Source: 66-474 sp036759545
GTDB taxonomy: Bacteria > Pseudomonadota > Gammaproteobacteria > Xanthomonadales > Rhodanobacteraceae
Assembly (NCBI GenBank): GCA_036759545.1
Contig: DAIOUL010000019.1
Coordinates: 1 to 36,412, forward strand
Reading direction: 5' to 3'
Length of the DNA stretch: 36,412 bases
In this document: positions 7,746 to 14,773 of the stretch, in pieces
Position numbering within the stretch: position 1 is the first letter of the stretch
Layout: each line of letters begins with the position of its first letter
Program-made: the position numbers and the translations under genes
Notes under the pieces: model-generated
The model's database searches: none
Told to the model about the DNA's origin: nothing
The model's input: only the letters and a program-made list of their open reading frames with translations

Positions 7746-8474
7746 TCACTCTTGCTGCTGCGGGTCTTGCTGCTGCTGTTGCTGTTGTTGCTGGAGCCGC
7801 GCCCGGGCCTCCGCCTGCTTGCGGCGCTGTTCGATGCGCGCCTTCAGCATACGCGCACGGGCCTGGGCCGCGACCGGCTGGACCGGTGCGGGCGCCGCGG
7901 CCGGTTGTGCACCTGCTTCCCCCTGCTGATCCCCCGGCGCCGCCTCGAACGGCGTCGGGCCTCCGGCGGCCGCATTATCCTCCGCATTGGCGGGCGGTGC
8001 GGCTCCGGGTTTGAGCGCCAGTTCACTCCGTGAACCTCCGGCTTCCACCACCGCGCTGCGAGGCTTGACCTCGATCACGGTTGCGCCCCCACCGCTCTGC
8101 CCTTCGCGCACCCGCAAGGTGCGGCCGCTGTTCTTCTCGCGCAGCAGGGCCATGTGCAGGCCGGGCAGGATGATCACGCCGGTCAGTTCCAGGTTGTTGC
8201 TGTCGGCCGATTCGCCGGTGTCACCCCCGCCCGGGATCGGTTTGCGGTCCGGACTGAACAGCGGGTGTTCCCAGACGTTGGCGAAATCCTGCAGCGGCGG
8301 CACGCTGGGCGGCGGTGACGCGGCCTTCAGCGGCGGCAGCCGCGCCGGTTCGGCGGTATCGTCCCAGTGCGCGCCGCGCCCGGCTCCCGCCCACAACGCG
8401 ATCAACAGCAGCGCCAGCAGGATGCAGACGATGCCCAAGGCGAGCGTCAGGCGGCGGCGGTCGGCGGCATTCAT
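7746..8474 (-). CDS. xpsN: Type II secretion protein of XpsN/GspC type
   Basis: 242 residues from the ATG at 8474. A single N-terminal transmembrane helix (LTLALGIVCILLALLLIALWAG) anchors it in the inner membrane. The periplasmic part carries a homology-region-like domain (FANVWEHPLFSPDRKP, LELTGVIILPGLHMALL, a strand pair around RTLRVREG and VIEVKPRSAVV), the architecture of the GspC/XpsN clamp that links the inner-membrane platform to the secretin. The C-terminus is an Ala/Pro/Gln-rich extension ending in nine consecutive glutamines then DPQQQE. The name follows the Xanthomonas xps convention; the classical GspN (PF01203) is a different family. Ten bases separate it from gspM upstream, seven from gspD downstream. 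Confidence 0.85.
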   Translation of the reverse strand: MNAADRRRLTLALGIVCILLALLLIALWAGAGRGAHWDDTAEPARLPPLKAASPPPSVPPLQDFANVWEHPLFSPDRKPIPGGGDTGESADSNNLELTGVIILPGLHMALLREKNSGRTLRVREGQSGGGATVIEVKPRSAVVEAGGSRSELALKPGAAPPANAEDNAAAGGPTPFEAAPGDQQGEAGAQPAAAPAPVQPVAAQARARMLKARIEQRRKQAEARARLQQQQQQQQQDPQQQE

Positions 8475-8484
8475 GTCGGGAATT

Positions 8485-9090
8485 TCATGTCGGAGCAGGC
8501 GCCGCACGGATGTAGCCGGACAGCGTGAACTGCACTTCCAGTTTCGGCGATGCCGCGCCGCCCGGCTGGCCGACCAGATAGATCGTGAGGTCGTCCACGA
8601 ACATGTACGGCAGCGCGCGGTCGAGGTCGTGCAGCACGCCGACCAGCGGCTGCATGCCGCACTGCAGTGTGATGCTGACGCTGACGCGCCGATACGGTTC
8701 CTTGCCTGGATTGCCCTCGATCGGCATCTTCTGCGGCATCTCGCAGCCGCCATCCTCGGACGCGTGCGCGGCTACCACGTCGGAGGCGCGCTGCATCAGG
8801 CCCGCCGCCGCGGAGGAGGGATCGGTTTCCGGCAGAAAGGCATTGCTGGATGCGCCGCCCTGCGCCAGTTGCTCGATGCGCTTGCGCAACGCCGGTGCCT
8901 GCGCGATGGCGGCGGCGTAGCGCGCGTGACTGACGCGCAGATCCTGCATCTGCGCGCGGATGTCCAGCCACGGCGCGACGAACCACCAGTGCAGCAAGGC
9001 GAAATACGCGACGGCCAGCGCCAGCAATGCCAGCGCGATCGCGGCAAGCCGCGATTGCGAAGCACTGAGCCTGACGGGCTTAGCGCGCAT
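8485..9090 (-). CDS. gspM: Type II secretion inner-membrane platform protein GspM
   Basis: 201 residues. An N-terminal cytoplasmic stub rich in Arg/Lys, one transmembrane helix (about 14-38, LAAIALALLALAVAYFALL), a coiled-coil-like stretch (IRAQMQDLRVSHARYAAAI), and a C-terminal ferredoxin-like periplasmic domain (VSVSITLQCGMQPLVGVLHD, then LEVQFTLSGYI). This is the GspM type-b arrangement (PF10741-like). It partners GspL in the assembly platform. Its start overlaps the end of gspL by 11 bases, implying translational coupling. Confidence 0.88.
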   Translation of the reverse strand: MRAKPVRLSASQSRLAAIALALLALAVAYFALLHWWFVAPWLDIRAQMQDLRVSHARYAAAIAQAPALRKRIEQLAQGGASSNAFLPETDPSSAAAGLMQRASDVVAAHASEDGGCEMPQKMPIEGNPGKEPYRRVSVSITLQCGMQPLVGVLHDLDRALPYMFVDDLTIYLVGQPGGAASPKLEVQFTLSGYIRAAPAPT

Positions 9091-10216
9091 CGGTGCCGGT
9101 TCCGCTGGTACGCAACTGCGCGGCCACGTCGAAATGTTCCTTGCCGGTTTGCGGATCGGGTTGGATCACGCCCTGCAATTTCGGTTCCGTCAGCCACGGC
9201 GATTCCCGCAGACGGTCGATCAGGCTGGCCGCCTTCGCGCTTTCGCCCTGCATTGCGATCTGGCCTTGTGCATCCTGCGAATAGCGCTCAAGCCAGGTAT
9301 CGGCCGGAAGACGGCTGGTGAGATCGCGCAGCACCGTCAACGCAGAAGGCGCGGCGCGTTTGCGCGCGGCGAGAAATCCGGAAGCCCCGGCGGCATTGAT
9401 CAATTCATCGCGCAAGGCGGTCGCCTGTTTCGCCTGCGCGCGCAACGCATCGGTTTGCGCCTGCATCGCATCCAGCGCGGCGCGGCGGTTGTCCAGCCAT
9501 TGCAACATCGTCAGCACCAGCAGGAGCACGCAGGCCGCGGCCAGGGCGAGATTGATGCGCCGCCGCGGCTGCGGCCGGCGCGGCCTCGCCTCGGGCGGCA
9601 GCAGATTGACGCCGTCGCGGCTGCTGACCGCGGCGGAGTCTGCACCCACATCCACCGCATCCGGCACCACACCGATGCCGCGCAATTTTTCCAGCAGCGG
9701 ATCGACTTCCGAGCGCGGCGCGGCGATCAGCTCGACCGCGATCTGGCCGCGCGGCGAATCGTTCTGCAGCACCCGCACGTCGTACCAAACCTGCTCGGGC
9801 TTGAAAGGGGTCTGCCGGTCGATTTCATAGCCGACCACGCGGCGCGGATCGGAAGCGGCCGCCTGCGGCAGGTGCAGCCGCCGTTGCAATACATTGTCGG
9901 GCGGCAGCAGCAACACCAGCCGCCGGTCGGCAGGATCGATGCCGGCGCAGGCGCGGGCGAAATCCGCGCGCTGCGCATCGTTGCCCGCTGCCCACGGGAT
10001 CGCGGCGAGCACGTCGTGGGTGCGTTCGCGGCGCACCCGCAAGCCTTGCGCGTGCACCGTCAGCAGCAACACCTCCGGACCGCGCAACAGACGCGCGCGC
10101 AGGTTGGCCGGCAGCAGCGCCGCCAGCTCCGCGCCCCACCAGGACATGAAGGCGGGCGCGCTCGAGCGCCGCCACGCCAGCTTCAGGCGATCGAGTGTGG
10201 GCGAAAAGCCGTTCAT
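9080..10216 (-). CDS. gspL: Type II secretion platform protein GspL (PilM/PilN-like)
   Basis: 378 residues from the ATG at 10216, which overlaps the gspK stop as ATGA. The N-terminal cytoplasmic half (about 1-220) resembles the actin-like PilM/GspL fold, with a LVLLLPPDNVLQRRLHLP segment and VGYEIDRQTPFKPEQVWYD. One transmembrane helix follows (about 228-246, INLALAAACVLLLVLTMLQW), then a heptad-rich coiled coil and a PilN-like periplasmic domain (RLPADTWLERYSQDAQGQIA). GspL recruits the ATPase GspE to the inner membrane. An upstream extension of the open frame lies over gspK and is not real. Confidence 0.9.
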   Translation of the reverse strand: MNGFSPTLDRLKLAWRRSSAPAFMSWWGAELAALLPANLRARLLRGPEVLLLTVHAQGLRVRRERTHDVLAAIPWAAGNDAQRADFARACAGIDPADRRLVLLLPPDNVLQRRLHLPQAAASDPRRVVGYEIDRQTPFKPEQVWYDVRVLQNDSPRGQIAVELIAAPRSEVDPLLEKLRGIGVVPDAVDVGADSAAVSSRDGVNLLPPEARPRRPQPRRRINLALAAACVLLLVLTMLQWLDNRRAALDAMQAQTDALRAQAKQATALRDELINAAGASGFLAARKRAAPSALTVLRDLTSRLPADTWLERYSQDAQGQIAMQGESAKAASLIDRLRESPWLTEPKLQGVIQPDPQTGKEHFDVAAQLRTSGTGTDAR

Positions 10217-11139
10217 CGTGAATTTGCGCCGGCCTCTTCCGCGGTTTCCGAAAAGCCGCGCCAGCCTAGCACGGCGTACGGCCGCAAACTGCCGGTCATG
10301 GCGGTAAGCCGCACGGTCACGTCCTGTCCGGATTGCGTGCCGTCGGGCAGGGTGGCGAGGCTGCGTATCTCCTGCGTGATGCCGCCGACCCCGGCTGTCA
10401 GCGTCTGCGATTCGATGCCCGTCTGGATCGGCGGGGCCGCGCCATTCGGCGATAACGGCGCGCGCGCGCGGCGCGCCTCGACCGCGCGGGTGGCCGCGTC
10501 CAGGTCGCCGTTGCGCGTCGCGGCCAGCGCCAAAGGACCGGCGTATTGCGGGTCGGGGAAATTGCGGCCGGAATAGACCGTGATGGCATCCGCAACTTTC
10601 CGGTACAGCGCGTCGCTCATGCCGTACACGCGCGCCAGTTCGTCGCTGCTGCGGAACGGCCCGTTGCGCGGCTGCCATTGCAGTCCGGCGCGTTTGTAGG
10701 TGTCGGCTTCCGCGCCGTGCGCGTGCGGAATGTCATCGCTGTCGCGCCAGTCCTGCACCGCATCGCTCAACGCCTGTGCCTGCTGGTTGTCCGCGCCGGC
10801 GGCCAGGAACAGATTGGTGAGCACCTGCGGTGTGGCGGCGTTGAGATCGACTTGCCCCGACACATCGTCGATGCGCACCTGCACGCGCGCGCCGTCGAAC
10901 TGAAACTCGTATTCGCGTCCATCCGGAATCCAGCGGCGCGCGGCATCGCTCTCGCGCAAGGCTTCGATCGCGCGCGCCACACCGGCATCCGCGGCATAAC
11001 GCGCACGCGTCTGCGAATAGAGATTCACCGCCGCCTCGCCCTCGCTGCGCGCACCCAGCGCCAATCCGGCCAGCAGCGCCGCGAGCAGCGCCACCGCCCA
11101 CAAGGCGAACAGCAACGCGGCGCCACGGATCTTGATCAC
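10213..11139 (-). CDS. gspK: Type II secretion minor pseudopilin GspK
   Basis: 308 residues; GTG start at 11139 overlapping the gspJ stop as GTGA. Short basic leader MIKIRG followed by the hydrophobic helix AALLFALWAVALLAALLAG; like other GspK proteins it lacks the Glu5 of the major pseudopilins. The globular part has the characteristic GspK features: QVDLNAATPQVLTNLFLAAG, a helix-hairpin-helix-like alpha domain, and a conserved DWRDSDD segment. GspK caps the pseudopilus tip with GspI and GspJ. No heptad element is present in its leader, in contrast to gspG, gspH and gspJ. Confidence 0.93.
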   Translation of the reverse strand: MIKIRGAALLFALWAVALLAALLAGLALGARSEGEAAVNLYSQTRARYAADAGVARAIEALRESDAARRWIPDGREYEFQFDGARVQVRIDDVSGQVDLNAATPQVLTNLFLAAGADNQQAQALSDAVQDWRDSDDIPHAHGAEADTYKRAGLQWQPRNGPFRSSDELARVYGMSDALYRKVADAITVYSGRNFPDPQYAGPLALAATRNGDLDAATRAVEARRARAPLSPNGAAPPIQTGIESQTLTAGVGGITQEIRSLATLPDGTQSGQDVTVRLTAMTGSLRPYAVLGWRGFSETAEEAGANSR

Positions 11140-11879
11140 GGCTCGGCCCCCGTGTCCTCGACGCCACCGCGCCCTTGGCCATTGCCCGCGCGCAACGGGA
11201 TCAGCATTTCGGGAAAACCGATGCGCTCGCTCCAGCCCGGCTTGATCGCGATCCTAACCGCGAGCGGCAATCCGGAGGTGCTTTGCCAGGTGTCCCGCCA
11301 ACGATCGGGTTCGCCGCGCTTTCCGGCGACGAGATATTCGAACTCGCCATTGGCGACATGGTCGAGCAATGGCTCGGGCTCCGCGGGCGGCGGCACCGCA
11401 GTGTCGCTGGAGAGCGGCGAGTAGGTCAGTTGCAGCGCGTAATCCTGCGCATCGGTGTTCTGCACCAGTTGCAGCGTCTGCACGAACAGGCCTCCGTCGC
11501 CGAGCTGCGCGGGCATCGGCGCGACGAAGGTGAGCTTGCGCGGCCCGCCGTCGAACATGCGCGCGGATTGATCGGCCGCAGGCACGTAGGCCTGCGGCTG
11601 CGCGCCGCCCAGATAATTGCGCAGGAACTGCTGCACCGCGCGCACGCGATCGCTCTGTTGCATCGTCGCATCCGCGCCGTGCGCGAGTTTCGCGCCCGTG
11701 CGCAACGCGCCCCACACGCCCACCATCGCGAACGCCATCAGCACCAGCGCGAGCAGGATTTCCAGGAGGGTGAAACCGCGCTGCGCGCGCGGGGAACGGG
11801 GAACGGGGAACGGGGACCGCCATGTATCCAGCGCGCCGCTGTTGTTCCCTGTTCCCTGTTCCCTGTTCCCGCTTTTCAT
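11136..11879 (-). CDS. gspJ: Type II secretion minor pseudopilin GspJ with repeat-derived leader
   Basis: 247 residues; the ATG overlaps the gspI stop (ATGA). The mature pilin begins FTLLEILLALVLMAFAMVG, with Gly-1 and Glu5 as needed by prepilin peptidase GspO/PilD. The leader is 35 residues, against the usual 6-15, because a heptad inverted-repeat element is translated inside it: KSGNREQGTGNN from one arm and RSPFPVPRSPR from the other, then RAQRG before the cleavage site. No alternative in-frame start exists between the element and FTLLE, so the element must be translated. Remaining sequence is a normal GspJ beta-rich domain (RAVQQFLRNYLGGAQPQAYV and following). A tip-complex subunit. Confidence 0.93.
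   Translation of the reverse strand: MKSGNREQGTGNNSGALDTWRSPFPVPRSPRAQRGFTLLEILLALVLMAFAMVGVWGALRTGAKLAHGADATMQQSDRVRAVQQFLRNYLGGAQPQAYVPAADQSARMFDGGPRKLTFVAPMPAQLGDGGLFVQTLQLVQNTDAQDYALQLTYSPLSSDTAVPPPAEPEPLLDHVANGEFEYLVAGKRGEPDRWRDTWQSTSGLPLAVRIAIKPGWSERIGFPEMLIPLRAGNGQGRGGVEDTGAEP
11791..11870 (-). repeat. GGGAACA/CCCCGTT heptad inverted-repeat element in gspJ leader
   Basis: On the coding strand the element starts at AAAAGCGGGAACAGGGAAC, with four GGGAAC blocks at 7-base period (11843-11870). A centre of about 25 bases follows, then three to four CCCCGTT units (11791-11817). GGGAAC blocks pair with GTTCCC blocks, with an A opposite C at each seventh position. It begins nine bases after the gspJ start codon and stays in frame. 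Confidence 0.85.
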
Positions 11880-12334
11880 GGCTGCTGCTGCGCCAATTGC
11901 GCCTTCAGAGTCGAGAAATGCAACGTGCGCGTACCGGCGTAGCGCACGTCCAGATCCAGCCGGAACAGGTCGATGCCGCTGCCACGGTTAAGACCGCCGG
12001 CATCGTCATCGTCGGCCAATGATTCCGGCGTGGAAAACGTTGCGGCAGCATTCGAGTTCGCCGGCGGCCGATACACGCTGGTCTGCAGGCGCCAGCTCGC
12101 GCCATCCGGAAAGCGGCCCTGCTGTTCGCCCGCGCGCAGCGGCACGCTCAGGCCCTGCATGTCCAGCAGCGACTGCGACTCCAGCGCTGCCTGCGTCATC
12201 GCCTCGCCGCGCGCGCTGTTTCCGAGCGCGCCGCTCATCGCGCGCAAGCCGATCGCGAAAGCGAACGCCAGCAGCGCGATCGCGGCGAGCACTTCGAGTA
12301 GCGTGAAGCCGGTTTCAGCGACTCGGGTTTTCAC
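11876..12334 (-). CDS. gspI: Type II secretion minor pseudopilin GspI
   Basis: 152 residues. Normal nine-residue leader MKTRVAETG followed by FTLLEVLAAIALLAFAFAIG, with Gly-1, Phe1 and Glu5 in place. It serves as a useful control for its neighbours, having no heptad element in the leader. The C-terminal domain (WRLQTSVYRP, FRLDLDVRYAG) is a small beta domain as expected. Its start overlaps gspH by 20 bases and its stop overlaps the gspJ ATG. Forms the pseudopilus tip with GspJ and GspK. Confidence 0.93.
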   Translation of the reverse strand: MKTRVAETGFTLLEVLAAIALLAFAFAIGLRAMSGALGNSARGEAMTQAALESQSLLDMQGLSVPLRAGEQQGRFPDGASWRLQTSVYRPPANSNAAATFSTPESLADDDDAGGLNRGSGIDLFRLDLDVRYAGTRTLHFSTLKAQLAQQQP

Positions 12335-12854
12335 GCGCCGCCTTCTCGCTGGTTGCCACCGCGCCGGTCAGCCAGTCCACGTCGATGCGCACTTCGCGTT
12401 GTCGGCGCGTGAGTTCGATATGGCCGCCGGTGGAACTGCCGTCGGGGAAAAAACGGATGCGCGCGATGCCGGGCTTGTCCGCATCCTCGGCTGCGGAAGT
12501 CACGTGCAAAGCGGTTCCGCCGGGAAGGACGCGCGCATCGCGCCCCGGCGAGGCGAAGCTGCGCGCATTCAAATCCAGCGTGAACCATTGCGGCCGATGC
12601 GCGGTCAGCGCCAGCGTGCGCGTGTGCCGCAGCGATGCGGCGATGTCGCGTGCGGAAGAATCCAGCTTCGCGCGCTCCAGTCCGCCGTCCAGACTGAAAG
12701 CGGTCACCGCCAGCGCGAGGCCGATCAGCGCCAGCACCGCGAGGATTTCCAGAAGAGTAAAACCGGGAACGGGGAACGGGGAACGGGGAACAAAAACCGT
12801 GCGCGCTCTACCCCTGTCCCCTGTTCCCTGTTCCCTGTTCCCGCTCTTCTTCAC
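12315..12854 (-). CDS. gspH: Type II secretion minor pseudopilin GspH with repeat-derived leader
   Basis: 179 residues from a GTG at 12854 that overlaps the gspG stop (GTGA), with GGGGGA ten bases upstream. The leader is 31 residues: after three residues it is made of a translated heptad element (SGNREQGTGDR from the first arm, VPRSPFPVPG from the second) and runs straight into FTLLEILAVLALIGLALAV. The Gly-1 needed by prepilin peptidase comes from the edge of the repeat itself. The mature part has the GspH helix and beta domain (RDIAASLRHTRTLALTAHRP, IRFFPDGSSTGGHIEL). Links the pseudopilus shaft to the tip. An open frame reaching up to 12977 overlaps gspG and is not used. Confidence 0.9.
   Translation of the reverse strand: MKKSGNREQGTGDRGRARTVFVPRSPFPVPGFTLLEILAVLALIGLALAVTAFSLDGGLERAKLDSSARDIAASLRHTRTLALTAHRPQWFTLDLNARSFASPGRDARVLPGGTALHVTSAAEDADKPGIARIRFFPDGSSTGGHIELTRRQREVRIDVDWLTGAVATSEKAARENPSR
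12764..12842 (-). repeat. Heptad inverted-repeat element in gspH leader
   Basis: Coding-strand boundary AAGAGCGGGAACAGGGAAC, three GGGAACA units and a degenerate fourth (12811-12842). The centre is about 19 bases and the CCCCGTT arm is 12764-12791. It begins 12 bases after the gspH start codon, is in frame, and has the same orientation as the gspJ and gspG copies. Confidence 0.85.
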
Positions 12855-13357
12855 TGCTGCCAATTCCCCCAATCCGCATCCACGCCGTCGCCGCCGGGCT
12901 TGCCATCGCGGCCATAGAAGACGATGTCGTACTGCCCGTGCTGGCCGGGATTCGAGTAGCCGAACGGATGGCCCCACGGATCCTTCAAGTCGCCCGGCTT
13001 GGCATAGGGGCCGTTCCAGGACGGCGCGTCGCCCGGCTTGGTCAACAGATCCTGCAACTGCTTCGGCGGCGAACCGTTGTCCAGCATGTAGCCGTCGATG
13101 TCCTGCGAAAGTTTCTCCACCTGCAGCTTGCCGGCCTTGTAATCGGCCTTGGTGACGTTGCCGCTGATCGAGCGCGCGACGATGGTGGCGACGATCCCTA
13201 GCAGCACGATCACCGCCAGCATTTCCAGCAGGGTGAAGCCTCGCGCGCGCTGCGCGCGCTGGGAACGGGGAACGGGAAACGGGGAACGGGAAGAAACCGC
13301 TGCACGGCCTAGTTCCCTGTTCCCTGTTCCCTGTTCCCGCTTTTTGAATCGGATCAT
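12851..13357 (-). CDS. gspG: Type II secretion major pseudopilin GspG with repeat-derived leader
   Basis: 168 residues if started at the ATG at 13357, which has GGAG nine bases upstream; an earlier ATG at 13381 overlaps the gspF stop (ATGA) but has only a weak ribosome site. The leader is 40 residues: MIRFK, then a translated heptad element (KREQGTGNREL and SRSPFPVPRSQR), then RAQRARG before FTLLEMLAVIVLLGIVATIV. The mature protein is a standard GspG, with the long helix, LDNGSPPKQLQDLLTKPGDAP, and the C-terminal calcium-loop region (DPWGHPFGYSNPG, DGKPGGDGVDADWGNW). It polymerises as the pseudopilus shaft. Whether prepilin peptidase accepts such a long leader cannot be judged here. Confidence 0.94.
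   Translation of the reverse strand: MIRFKKREQGTGNRELGRAAVSSRSPFPVPRSQRAQRARGFTLLEMLAVIVLLGIVATIVARSISGNVTKADYKAGKLQVEKLSQDIDGYMLDNGSPPKQLQDLLTKPGDAPSWNGPYAKPGDLKDPWGHPFGYSNPGQHGQYDIVFYGRDGKPGGDGVDADWGNWQQ
13261..13338 (-). repeat. Heptad inverted-repeat element in gspG leader
   Basis: Coding-strand boundary CAAAAAGCGGGAACAGGG with three GGGAACA units (13312-13338). A centre of about 21 bases follows, then four degenerate CCCCGTT units (13261-13290). A GC-alternating stretch then leads to RAQRARG. It begins 19 bases after the preferred gspG start and stays in frame. Confidence 0.85.
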
Positions 13358-13377
13358 CTGGTTCGTCTCCACATGGT

Positions 13378-14589
13378 TCATTGAATATTCCCGGTCAGAC
13401 TCAGCAGCGGTAGCAGGATGGCCAGCATGATGCCCGCGACCAGCACGGCCATCACGATGGTCAGCACCGGCACCAGTGCCGCGAGCATGCGGTCGATCGC
13501 GGTGCGCACCTGATCATCATAAGTGTCGGCCGCGCGCAGCAGCATCGTATCCAGCGTGCCGGATTCTTCGCCGACCTGCGCGATCTGCGTCGCCAGTTTG
13601 GGAAACTCGGTGTGCGTGGCCAGGGCGCGCGACAGCGCTTCGCCGCCCTTGACGCTTTCGGTCACCGGTTCCAGTTGCGTGGCCAGTTCGCGGTTGGAAA
13701 CGACTTGTCGCGCGATGCCCAACGCACTCAGCAACGGCACGCCGTTCTTCAGCAGCGATCCCAACGTCCGCAGCAGCCGCGCGGTATCCACTTTCAACAG
13801 CAGCGGCCCGAACACCTTCACGCGCAGCAATCGCGCATCCAGTGCACGACGCGCGGCCGGTTCCTGCCAGCGCATGCGCAGGTACAGTGCGCCGAAGATC
13901 AGCAGCACCAGCACGATCCAGCCCCAGTCGTGCAGGAACGAACCGATTGCCATCAGCAGACGCGTGATGAACGGCACCGGCACGTTCATGTCGGCGAAGA
14001 TCGGCACGAATTGCGGCACTACGAAGGCCAGCAGCAGGATCAGCGAACCCAGCACGCCGAACAGCAGGAACGCCGGATAGACCAGCGCGCCGATCACGCT
14101 CTCGCGCAAGCTGCGCGCGCGCTCCAGATAGTCGGCCAGTCGCTTCAATGTTTCGTCCAGCGCGCCGCCCGCTTCGCCCGCGCGGACCATGCTGACGTAC
14201 AGCCGCGAGAACGCGCCGTGCTCTTCCTCCAGCGCGCGCGACAGCGAAGCGCCGCCGCGCACGCGTTCGCGCACGCGTGCCACCACGTTGCGCGCGCGCA
14301 TCCCTTCGGGAATTTCCAGCAGCAGTTGCAGCGAACGGTCCAGCGGCAACCCGGCGCCGAGCAGTGTTCCCAGTTGCTGCGTGAATTGCACCAGCGCCGC
14401 GCCGCTGAGCGGCTGCTTCTGCCAGCGCGCGAACAGCGAACGGCCGACAGCGTCCGCATCGTCCGCCGCGAGCGGCACGTTGCCCTGCTCGTGCAGGCGC
14501 GCGATCACGTCCTCGACCGACGGCGCGTCCATCCGGCCTTCGACGATCTCGCCGGACGGCGTGACGGCTTTGTAGTGGTAGAGAGGCAT
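13378..14589 (-). CDS. gspF: Type II secretion inner-membrane platform protein GspF
   Basis: 403 residues from the ATG at 14589 (MPLYHYKAVTPSGEIVEGRM is the family's usual N-terminus). Two copies of the T2SSF cytoplasmic helical domain (about 68-190 and 270-393), each with the FTQQLGTLLGAGLPLDRSL or TLGSLLKNGVPLLSALGIA signature, and three membrane helices (about 168-190, 220-240, 375-398). It is the polytopic core of the assembly platform. Odd point: no Shine-Dalgarno is visible; the 5' flank is the pyrimidine-rich arm of a heptad element. The frame remains open upstream to 14676 (MDSGFRRND...), but that is translated repeat sequence. Confidence 0.94.
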   Translation of the reverse strand: MPLYHYKAVTPSGEIVEGRMDAPSVEDVIARLHEQGNVPLAADDADAVGRSLFARWQKQPLSGAALVQFTQQLGTLLGAGLPLDRSLQLLLEIPEGMRARNVVARVRERVRGGASLSRALEEEHGAFSRLYVSMVRAGEAGGALDETLKRLADYLERARSLRESVIGALVYPAFLLFGVLGSLILLLAFVVPQFVPIFADMNVPVPFITRLLMAIGSFLHDWGWIVLVLLIFGALYLRMRWQEPAARRALDARLLRVKVFGPLLLKVDTARLLRTLGSLLKNGVPLLSALGIARQVVSNRELATQLEPVTESVKGGEALSRALATHTEFPKLATQIAQVGEESGTLDTMLLRAADTYDDQVRTAIDRMLAALVPVLTIVMAVLVAGIMLAILLPLLSLTGNIQ

Positions 14590-14594
14590 TAAGA

Positions 14595-14770
14595 GGGGAA
14601 ACGGGAACGGGGAACGAGGAACGAGGAACGAGGGAAATGTAGCGAGCTCGTCATTCCGGCGAAAGCCGGAATCCATTTTCTGATCGGATACTTCAAATCA
14701 TTCAGCGGGGCTCGGAATCCAAAAACAACGCACGTGCATTCTCTTTGCCTGTTCCCTGTTCCCTGTTCCC
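14595..14770 (-). repeat. Heptad element with nested ATTCCGG repeat, gspE-gspF gap
   Basis: This 176-base segment is nearly the whole gspE-gspF gap, whereas every other joint in the operon overlaps or is at most about 20 bases. Coding-strand arm: GAAGCGGGAACAGGG with three units (14749-14770). Opposite arm: five degenerate units ending in CCCGTTTCCCC (14595-14633), only five bases before the gspF start. Between the arms sits a second repeat, GTCATTCCGGCGAAAGCC plus GGAATCC (14650-14675). Confidence 0.8.
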
Positions 14771-14773
14771 GCT

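Noticed and set aside
5099..8014. 971-codon open frame on the plus strand
   Set aside because: It is antisense to gspD and its neighbour, His/Arg-rich in the manner of GC-rich shadow frames, and has no domain.
11791..11870. Heptad elements as simple rho-independent terminators
   Set aside because: They lack a following thymine run and lie inside translated leaders just after start codons, where termination would switch off the rest of the operon.
13261..13338. Heptad tracts as a CRISPR array
   Set aside because: Units are 7 bases with no unique spacers of even length, and no cas genes are present.
14590..14676. N-terminal extension of GspF beginning MDSGFRRND
   Set aside because: This peptide is the translation of the ATTCCGG repeat plus a heptad arm; the family start MPLYHYK is at 14589.
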